Position numbers and translations under genes: made by a program. This document shows positions 56,272 through 64,000 of a stretch of DNA of 64,000 nucleotides, in pieces. The DNA comes from Carposina sasakii (Eukaryota; Arthropoda; Insecta; Lepidoptera; Carposinidae). Within the stretch, counting starts at the first letter, position 1. Every line of letters starts with the position of its first letter. The DNA lies in the NCBI GenBank assembly GCA_014607495.2, contig CP053169.1:6324001-6388000 (forward strand), in the 5' to 3' direction. The notes beneath the pieces were generated by a model that was not told the DNA's origin, made no database searches, and saw only the letters and a program-made list of their open reading frames with translations.

Positions 56272-56502
56272 CCCGCGACTTCGTCCGCGTGGACTGCAGA
56301 AAAAACAAAATGTCGAAATTATTCGGGATAAAAATATTTCCCCGGGATAAAAAGTAGCCTATGTGTTAATCCAACGTGTCAGCTAACTTCAAACCAAATT
56401 TTATTAAAATCGCTTCAGCCGTTTTTACGTGAAAGATTAACAAACATCCATCCATCTATCCATCCATACTCACAAACTTTCGCCTTTATAATATTAGTGG
56501 GA
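56272..56502 (-). mobile_element. Intact short Helitron (231 bp)
   Basis: The minus strand starts TCCCACTAATATTATAAAGG and ends GCGGGCGTCCACTAG, between A and T. The interior has ATCGCTTCAGCCGTTTTTAC and a CCATC-rich tract. The 5' end differs from the 22034 subfamily although the 3' end is the same. Confidence 0.87.
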
Positions 56503-57540
56503 TATGCACACTCGTGCAGAAAGAAAAAGGTTAAGAAGGTAAATAGGTAGGCTGGGTTTCACTGGTAGGTAATTTATGAACCCAAAATCGTGCTACATCT
56601 TCAAGAGTATTTTTGAAACAAAATTAATCAAAGCGACTGCTAAAATAGGTACATAAGTTACCTCTTTGATTGAATTCTATTGACTGATTGGACCCTAAAT
56701 AACTCATCGCGTTGTAGACACAGGTAATTTGCCATAAACATTATGTATCGTCCAACATGCTCCGCAGAGAAATAATTACCATTTAATTACTGCACTCGGT
56801 ACATTAGATTAGAAATTGAAATCGAATATTATAGATATACTAAAAATTGTAAAACGGATGCCGAGCGCTATCTTACATCCGAGAAAATAAGAAATTATCA
56901 ATAAAATATGTTTTTGTTTTTCCTTATCTTCTGCAGTCGAAATTATTCTTAAAGTTAAAATAGCTATCGAAACACATCATGTGATTTATGATTTTTTTTA
57001 AATGCAATTTACTATGAACATAACTTGTCTTTAATAGTCTCCTTCCACCATGAAACACCGGGTCCAACTTTGAACTAACAGTTCGTAAATAATGTTATTT
57101 AGTTGTGTTGACTGTATTTTACACACCTTTTAAGAACCTATGATCAGGCTGTCAGATGACCTTACAGATCTCAATGTGCATAGTCGAGGTCTACATAGAG
57201 ATACGTGATACTGTAAAAGGTTAATTTTTTACCGTCACCTACTACGAAAAAAATTAATAATTATTATAAAGTAGTGCTTTTCTTATGTTAAAAAATGATG
57301 ATTTTCAATTCAATAAAGAATAGGTAATTTTCAGCAGAGATAATGACTTCAGACTTGCACAAGAGTGATATCATATTTATAAACAACCTGACTCATTCTA
57401 TTTACAACACACAAACCTTCTAAACTATCTGCGCAAAATCTTTTTACAAAGATATGTGATTCGGTGAAAAAAGGTGAACCTTATATCCTCACATAGTCAT
57501 ATCAATGAGGGATTTTCTGAGAACTTAAACAAAATTTTAC
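56503..57540. other. Unassigned sequence
   Basis: Nothing supported. Confidence 0.4.
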
Positions 57541-57728
57541 TGACCCTGTACCGATGCAGTAGTAGTAGTAGTAGATTTAGGAGGTTCTCTCAGGCGACAA
57601 ACTATAGCAACTTGTCACTATCATTTACATCTGTCCCCGCCACACTAAACGTGGCTGTGAGATTCTTTATGATCCTGCAGCTCTGGATACCCCATGCCGG
57701 AATCACAGTCATGTTATGTATCTATATC
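57541..57728 (+). mobile_element. Family A repeat (A17) with an AGT microsatellite
   Basis: TACCGATGCAG, then an AGT trinucleotide run (about 57558-57573) replaces part of the head; TTCTCTCAGGCGACAAACTA, CCACACTAAACGTGGCTGTG and CCTGCAGCTCTGGATACCCC follow. Confidence 0.75.
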
Positions 57729-58248
57729 AGTTAAAATAAAAAACCTTCGTGGATGGCATTAGCTACATCTCTTTCTTGATCGATGGACATTAAAATAGTT
57801 ACTATGAACTAGGCTGTGTACGGAAGATAGGGGCTTGAAGAAGACCGATTTTTAGTTGACCGTGCACTCTCTGGTTCATACAAAGACCTTGCGCCTTTCA
57901 TCCTATTTCTATGGGTTTATAGATGGTTTATCTACTCTACATAAACAGTAGCGCCGCTGCCAACAGGTCACGAGTTCGCAGATATACGTCCCATATCTCA
58001 ATCTAAAAGCCAAGTAAAACAAAGTAAGAGTGTAAACAACGGTAAAGTGTGTCCTGTACAGCGGTCGTGCAAACATTGTAAAGGCGTGACCACATCAAAC
58101 AATGCGCCATTACGGTGTCCATTGTTACGGAAGCCACTTTAAAATGAAGCTAAACTGTCTGAACTGAGAATTCGTCAAAAAACTTTTCCTGTATTGTGTG
58201 TGATATGATAATTTTGTTAAACTAGTATGATGAATGTAGTAGTAGAAT
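57729..58248. other. Unassigned, moderately CpG-rich
   Basis: 58000-58130 is richer in CG than its neighbours. With the strong plus-strand donor TTCCAG/GTAAGTTT at 58640 it could be part of a leader region, but no TSS signal is evident. Confidence 0.3.
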
Positions 58249-58350
58249 GCCCAGCGTAGTGACTATGGGCAAAAACCCCCCATGGCAGTAGCCTTCTGGC
58301 ATGCTCTGGGGGAGGCCTACGTCCAGCAATGGACTGCAATAGGCTAAAGA
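58249..58350 (+). mobile_element. Family E SINE 3' fragment (E4)
   Basis: GCCCAGCGTAGTGACTATGG, GCAGTAGCCTTCTGGCATGC, CTGGGGGAGGCCTACGTCCA and GCAATGGACTGCAATAGGCT; 5'-truncated. Confidence 0.75.
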
Positions 58351-58789
58351 CATGACAAGTATCAGGTTTCAAAAAATCGACGAAACGTTTCAGGAAAAGG
58401 TAAATTGTATGTAGTGCCTTTTAGCTTTGATTGTTGCTCGTCTCGGCGGGACACTACCGTGCATTATTTACTTGCAAATCTTTATTGAAGTAGGTATGAA
58501 AGTTGTCGTGAATATACTTTAAATGAAACTTTAAAGATAATATGCTTTGTTCTCGCGGCGGCGTAAGAATTGGTTTCCAATGGTCGAGTGTGATTTAAGT
58601 CTTAGTCGACAATTAATGATATGGGGTTAGGTGTTCCAGGTAAGTTTAAACCTTACTAACATGGTTGGAAGCTTCATAACCTCCTCTTTGACTTTAATAA
58701 CTTTCTCTTATAACTTTAAAATTCTTTTCTAATAACCGTTTGTATAACAGCCGTATTTATCTCGAATAAGATGAGACAAACTGAACTAT
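58351..58789 (+). other. Unassigned, with an isolated strong 5' splice site at 58640
   Basis: GGTGTTCCAG/GTAAGTTTAA matches the donor consensus. No acceptor was paired with it, so it would have to end a first exon; unsupported otherwise. Confidence 0.25.
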
Positions 58790-58885
58790 TTGCTATGCTG
58801 AACGTTGCTGTAGGATTTCCCTCGTGAACCAGCAGTTCTGGCTACCCCATTTTGGAAACACATCAGTGTATATATGTATCTATAT
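58790..58885 (+). mobile_element. Family A 3' fragment (A18)
   Basis: TTGCTATGCTGAACGTTGCT, CCAGCAGTTCTGGCTACCCC and a TATATATGTATC tail. Confidence 0.65.
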
Positions 58886-59821
58886 GTCTGTTGACGAAAC
58901 GACAACAAACACGATGTCGGAAAAGCAAGAATGCAGTCTAGGCAGGTCCATTAGTAAAACATGGTTTTTGCCTTATTTCCCAAAGCAAGATTTATTATCA
59001 AAGCTTCAGCTTAAAATATATCCTGACGTGATCTTATACAATGAAATCACATTGAGTTTTTGTGATGGAGATTACGTAGAATTTCGGAGGGTTTAATCCA
59101 TTTAAGAATCCCATTTAAGCTGTACTGATAAGAAGATATAATGTGAAAAAAACTTGAGGTGTAGGTGTGTGAAATAATATGATGTAGCTAGGTATATCAC
59201 GTATGTAATTGGTCAAAAAATTATTGAAATTTTTCATCACACTTCCCGAATGCATAACATATTTATGTTAAATACATAATTCTTCTCCCTTAAATACATA
59301 ATCCTGTTATTAAAGAAATAGCCGCCCATGATTACGCTCACATAAAATTTATAATTCTCATTCTAGCCTCACAAATATAGTACATTTACGACTAATTATT
59401 AACTATATCGCCGTATCACCGGTATAGATATTGCGTAACCGTTGCAACGGCACATCACTGGTAACGGTGTTCACGTCACCTAGTAATTTCACGATTATTA
59501 GCTCCGTGTAACAGTGACACGTGTTACTTGGGCTTAACTATGGTTTAAACGCGAAGCACGCGGCCGCTTTGATCTGCTGCAAATCGTAATTAAAGTAATT
59601 TCTAAGAATACTGTACTCAGCAGTAGTAGGTAATACATGTAATAGGCATAATTACAAGGCTGTCTGCCAGTTTGAACTGTATAAAACAAAGTCACACATA
59701 TATTCTTCTGTCAGCCTCTACTCCATTTCCTAAATAGTTTGTTAAAGAGAATGCATATTACACACGTCTATGTGCTTTTAAAGTAAGGTAGCTAAAACTG
59801 CAGAATTACCAAGGAGAAAGA
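58886..59821. other. Unassigned sequence
   Basis: Nothing supported. Confidence 0.4.
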
Positions 59822-59945
59822 GATAAGTGACTAGATGCTAGCTCATAGCCTGAAAGAACGCTCCTGAGTTCCACACTCGCCTCTTCCAGCATGCACATAA
59901 GGAGATACAGCTGATGTTAGTAAACCCTCGCATCAGCACAGGAAT
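59822..59945 (-). mobile_element. Family A 5' fragment (A19)
   Basis: Minus strand CCTGTGCTGATGCGAGGGTT, ACTAACATCAGCTGTATCTC and TATGTGCATGCTGGAAGAGG; the 3' half is absent. Confidence 0.65.
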
Positions 59946-62884
59946 TGAAGTATATTATCTAAATGCATTTACCTATCACCTATTCAATATTTGTTAGGCC
60001 TTGGGTTGAAACCACATCAATATATTAAATGTTTACCTGATAACCTTATTACCACCATCTACTCGTATCTGCAAACCAGATTCGATTTCTCAACAGTTTT
60101 AATACTTTAAACAAAAGGAATTCATCAAAACATTACTTAAACAAAATTAGTTTACATTTCAACATACGTATTGTTAATTTTTAAGTTGAAAATTTCGTTA
60201 AAATCATAATTATTAAGATGGCGGGTAATGTTCTACTGCAATGGGAACTCCGAAACCGGGTGACCTCTATGTCAAGTTCCATCGTTTTATGCTCAGCATG
60301 TTTGAGCATTGTTGCTAGAATTTGACAATGAAACTAATTGCTTTGTATTGTTATTAATTAGAGCACGATTTAAGATATTTGGTTTATCTATAGAAGAGAT
60401 TTATTTACGATATTGTTTGCTTTGTTTATGTGAAATATGTTTTCGGAGTACATTTCATCAGAGACAAGTAAACGAATAAACCGTATTTTGCTTGAAAAGC
60501 AAAGGGATGAAATGTATTGAACATCGTGCATTAATTATAGAATGCTTCATTTTTACGAGTATAGTGGAAACAGTGAAAAATATCGCTTCCTTTCTTTCAT
60601 TCGTAAAACTACTTTGACAGTGGTGAAATCTTCTAAAATTATGGTCGGAGTTAAAACGCGAAGCTCAGAACCGAGCGGGATGGCGGAGACCTGTGGAGCC
60701 CTTCTGCCCCATCTAGGGGACACAGGAATATGAGTCAAGTTATGGTCGGAGTAAGTTTCGACTAGATTCCAGTTAGCTGGAAGATCTGAAGAGCTGGAAG
60801 CTCGTCTTTGTACAATTATTTATTTACTATGTTTATTTTCTAAGTGTATATAATAAAGAATATGAATTAGACGAATTTTTATAACACCCTAGCTACCTAA
60901 CGACCTTAAAATATATTCATCGTTAAAGTTAAGTTACTAATCTAGTTCCTACTCATGAACGTATAAAATCGAGGGAGTGCTATGTCCCTTCAATCTGTAT
61001 AGTGACAACACTTCGTCCGTTGTGCTTGTACGTTCACGTTCCTACTAATAACAATATCGAAACAATTAAATTTACCCTAATAACATTTGCCTCACTTGAA
61101 ATCGGCACAATAAATGTTATAGCAATCAATTTATTCGGTTCTGCTCTGCAGCACCTCAAGTGAATCAGCCAATTACAATTGGTCATGGTAATTCTATCTG
61201 TATTGTAGTGTAGCAGTGAAAGTGCCGGACATTTCGGTGATTGTCCGCTAATTACACAATACAAGGGCCTGATGGAGTGAATAGCAGAAAAAACGGTAGA
61301 TCAAGACGTAACTGTTGTAATCTTGGCCAATGGAGATGTTAAGTCTACCCTATCGACTCTGTAAACAACAATTCACTCTGTGTAAAGAGTAGGTAGGCAC
61401 TGTTAGAGTTAGGAGTCCTAAACTATAAAGAAGAAAGAATTACAAGTAGCTATATTAACTTATTAGTGGCTCTTCAGCACTTTTACTTACTCGAACAGCC
61501 ATTTAAACCTTCCATAGGCTTATTCAAACACACACAAAACATCTTAAAAATCTCATCAAAATCGGTTGAACAATTTCCATAACTGCAATAGGAAAAGATA
61601 TCACATATTAGATACTTACATTGGTATGTGATAATAATTAAAACTTCAAATGTACGAAACTTTTCTTTTTCTGTATTATAGAGATTTACGTCGTTATTAC
61701 AAAAGTTCGTTTAAAGTTAGATGCTGATTTTTTAAAATTATATTTGCCTGCGTAATGTATGGAATATCTGTCAACATTAAAAAATGAGTTTAGCTTTTTT
61801 TTTTTTTTTTGGAATAACACGGAAAGGTCGAAGTCTTCTCAACTCGAGACGTGTCTTCGCCGTCGTCATTATGACTTTTTACGTCAACACTATAGTAGGT
61901 ACCTATATAATTATAGTAATTATAGCTATTGTCAACGTACAAGCTAAGTAGCTTATTATTATTTACTTACGCAAGACTACATACCTATACAATGACATAT
62001 TGTCGTATGCATAATTTTGCATTTGGCTTTAGGTAATTATTTTGCGTAGGTTCGGTATAACAAATAACACTTTGCCATGAATATTAATAATATTCACTAA
62101 CATACTATTGTATTTACAATGAACAGGTCTAAATTTTAATTGTATAGGTACCTACAAGTAATTTGTCATCACTGGTTTGCATACAAAACGTAAAACCTGA
62201 AATCTTCAGGCGTTCTGTAACGTTTAGATTTTAACCACTTGCAAATCTTGCCTAGTTTATAAAAACGCGGTAACCAATAAATTAAAACTTATGAAGAATA
62301 TCCGAGACAAAAACAACAAATATTGAACAGATTGAATATACCAACATTTACAAACGTCCTTAAACTTATTTTGAAAAATAACTATAAAACAGTCTTCTTC
62401 AGGATCAAATCGCAATAATCACTATCTATATGAGATCTTCTTGTCCTTCCTTACATAGCCCCAGAACAAACTTTTCTTGTTTTAAATGCAAACATAGATA
62501 AGATAAACTATTTCACGTAAACGTAATCTATCTGAGGCAACTACAATTACCAAAATACATACAGATCTAGAACATTTGCATCATAAAAATTTAACCTTGA
62601 CTAAAGACGCAGAAACCTAGGCTTAACTGCCAACGATTTTCCCAAATTGCCATATAAATTTTCTTTTAATGGTATCTAAGATGCTAACGGTAAATAAGAC
62701 TTCAATGTAACGGTAAAAACACCAGCCCGCGGTCATCTCCATGCTATTTAGAATGTTATATTTATGTACATGTGACCTACTAATCAACCGTCTAACGTTT
62801 ATTTTTAACGTTTAATAATAAACGTACAGCCTGTACCACTCCAATCATCGGCGGGTCAAAATAAGCGGTTCATCAGATCAAAGT
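59946..62884. other. Long unassigned stretch
   Basis: 60650-60735 (CCGAGCGGGATGGCGGAGAC, CTGCCCCATCTAGGGGACAC) looks like a transposon fragment of unknown type. A short Helitron-like phrase, CATCAAAATCGGTTGAACAA, occurs near 61555. A 21-base T run starts near 61794. A 32-nt splice-bracketed minus-strand segment (60037-60068) is considered too weak. Confidence 0.4.
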
Positions 62885-63135
62885 TAAGGCTGTCTTTCCA
62901 CAAGAAATATGCTATGCTACGGATGCGTTTTGATATCAACCAATCAAAATTGATGCCATAATGGACCGATGAATATGATTGGGGGATAGCATAATAGTCA
63001 ATCAATTTTTTTGAAATTTTGTCATACTTGCCTATATAGGTAGTATAATGTACGGAGAAGGATAGGTAGACATAATGGACCGATGAATATAATTTGTGGA
63101 TATCACACGCATCCGTATCATAAATACTTTATATC
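62885..63135. mobile_element. Family F MITE, partial (F3)
   Basis: TAAGGCTGTCTTTCCACAAG and AATATGCTATGCTACGGATG match the left end of F1 and F2. The interior contains a duplicated CATAATGGACCGATGAATAT (near 62955 and 63072). The right terminus is missing. Confidence 0.55.
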
Positions 63136-63412
63136 TAACGGATGCGTGAATGTTTGTATATACGAAAAAGTAGTCTTTAGACCTCTAACTACTCTCAGGA
63201 TAGGACGAGCGGTCTCTACTGGTAAGCATGAGGCTAAGACACAGACAGTTACGGGGCGTTTTAGAAGTTGTACATCGAAATGTTTGCTCCAATAGGAAAC
63301 CTTCACTTTCGCGCGTTTATTAAAATAACTTGATGGAGTGTAATCGCTATCGGTAGAAATGTCAAACGAAACTATGTTATACGTTATATAAGCAGCCTGT
63401 GATATTTATAGG
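63136..63412. other. Unassigned sequence
   Basis: Nothing supported. Confidence 0.4.
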
Positions 63413-63521
63413 GTAAGCACGAACCTTTTTACGCGGCGTAACGCTAGCGACTCGCTAGCAAAATCTATGTGATTTGACAGTTGGACGATAGCGTTACGGA
63501 CTATCGAGAGGTTCGTGCTTG
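63413..63521. mobile_element. Short MITE (family G), 109 bp
   Basis: GTAAGCACGAACCTTTTTAC and, inverted, GCAAGCACGAACCTCTCG form the TIRs, followed in both by GTAACGCTA. The left 26 bp are identical to the solitary terminus at 30557-30582. Confidence 0.7.
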
Positions 63522-64000
63522 CCTCTCTGAAACAAATAAAATAATATTCACCCACTTGACAACACATTATCCTATTTCCACACTAAAATCCCTAAAGTCT
63601 TGTATCGTAGGTAATAAGTAACGGCATATTAGTCTGCATGATAGAGCTATACAAACAAAATCAATCCACGTTAATTTAAATGTGTACCAGTAGAATATTG
63701 CGGTGCAAATCTGCGGTAACATTATCAAGAACACGAGATAATTCAGTTATTGTAAAACCATAATGTTGGTTGTGGTTACGAATAGGTGAATACGATCACA
63801 CTCCAGTAATAACATGTAATATTGTTTAGACGTTGTAACTTGCAACATCTAGGAAAACTGACTTTTGACAACATTAATTAAATTGATTGGGGATAAGTAG
63901 GTATCGCCATTTTACATCTAACAAGGTAAATAATTTTTCTGTACAACAAACTGTGTATGTTTTTGTATAAAAAGATTACTGGATATTAGCCAGATATAAT
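63522..64000. other. Mostly unassigned; family S tail fragment
   Basis: 63580-63620 (AAATCCCTAAAGTCTTGTAT, CGTAGGTAATAAGTAAC) is the inverted 3' part of the tRNA-SINE. Nothing else is supported to the window end. Confidence 0.4.

Noticed and set aside
60037..60068. 32-nt minus-strand segment, open frame IRVDGGNKVI
   Set aside because: Acceptor tract is interrupted by purines, donor GTAAACAT is imperfect, and no neighbouring exon supports it.

Overview
This is animal nuclear DNA, almost certainly from a moth or butterfly (Lepidoptera). The base composition is AT-rich (roughly one third G+C by eye). There are no operons, bacterial ribosome binding sites or CRISPR arrays. The interspersed repeats are of kinds I recognise from lepidopteran genomes: AT-inserting Helitrons whose 3' end reads GCGGGCGTCCACTAG, RTE-clade LINEs with a TGATGA tail, tRNA-headed SINEs and many TIR elements (MITEs). 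A 500-base run of N (23948-24447) marks an assembly gap. The window is best read as long introns and/or intergenic DNA packed with transposon debris.

Host coding evidence is thin. One exon is convincing: 18633-18766 on the minus strand, GC-rich, bounded by good splice sites, open in one frame only, encoding a charged 44-residue segment I cannot name. Weaker candidates are 32192-32403 (minus, 5' splice site only), a 39-nt plus-strand microexon at 55574-55612 with a textbook branch point, acceptor and donor, and a 21-nt minus-strand microexon at 10333-10353 that keeps the frame of the 18.6-kb exon. The only long ORF (51822-53294, minus) is the reverse transcriptase of a 5'-truncated RTE retrotransposon inserted between perfect 11-bp target-site duplications.

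Layout. 0-12 kb: scattered MITEs and the first copies of two abundant SINE-like families, here called A and B (about 19 and 6 copies across the window). 12-19 kb: hairpin repeats, tRNA-SINEs, a complete RTE-tailed SINE (family E, 17071-17337) inside an A copy, a Helitron, and the coding exon. 20-28 kb: a TA-flanked MITE (family C), a Helitron, a LINE inserted in an A copy, fold-back elements, the gap, and a decayed RTE pseudogene. 29-38 kb: A, B and E copies and a nested A/D/C cluster. 38-45 kb: a Helitron carrying five 120-bp tandem units, a cluster of ATCGAT (DREF-like) motifs, a hAT-type MITE inside an A copy, and an intact short Helitron. 45-64 kb: more A and C copies, the RTE LINE, two more Helitrons, the 39-nt exon candidate and terminal MITEs.

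The functional relationship that can be read is between parasites: the RTE LINE supplies the 3' recognition sequence that family E carries, and families A, B and E share a related internal block although their tails differ. Several repeat copies also carry an extra ACTCGT hexamer absent from sister copies, and ACTCGTA/TACGAGT looks over-represented in the window; that is the least explained signal found.
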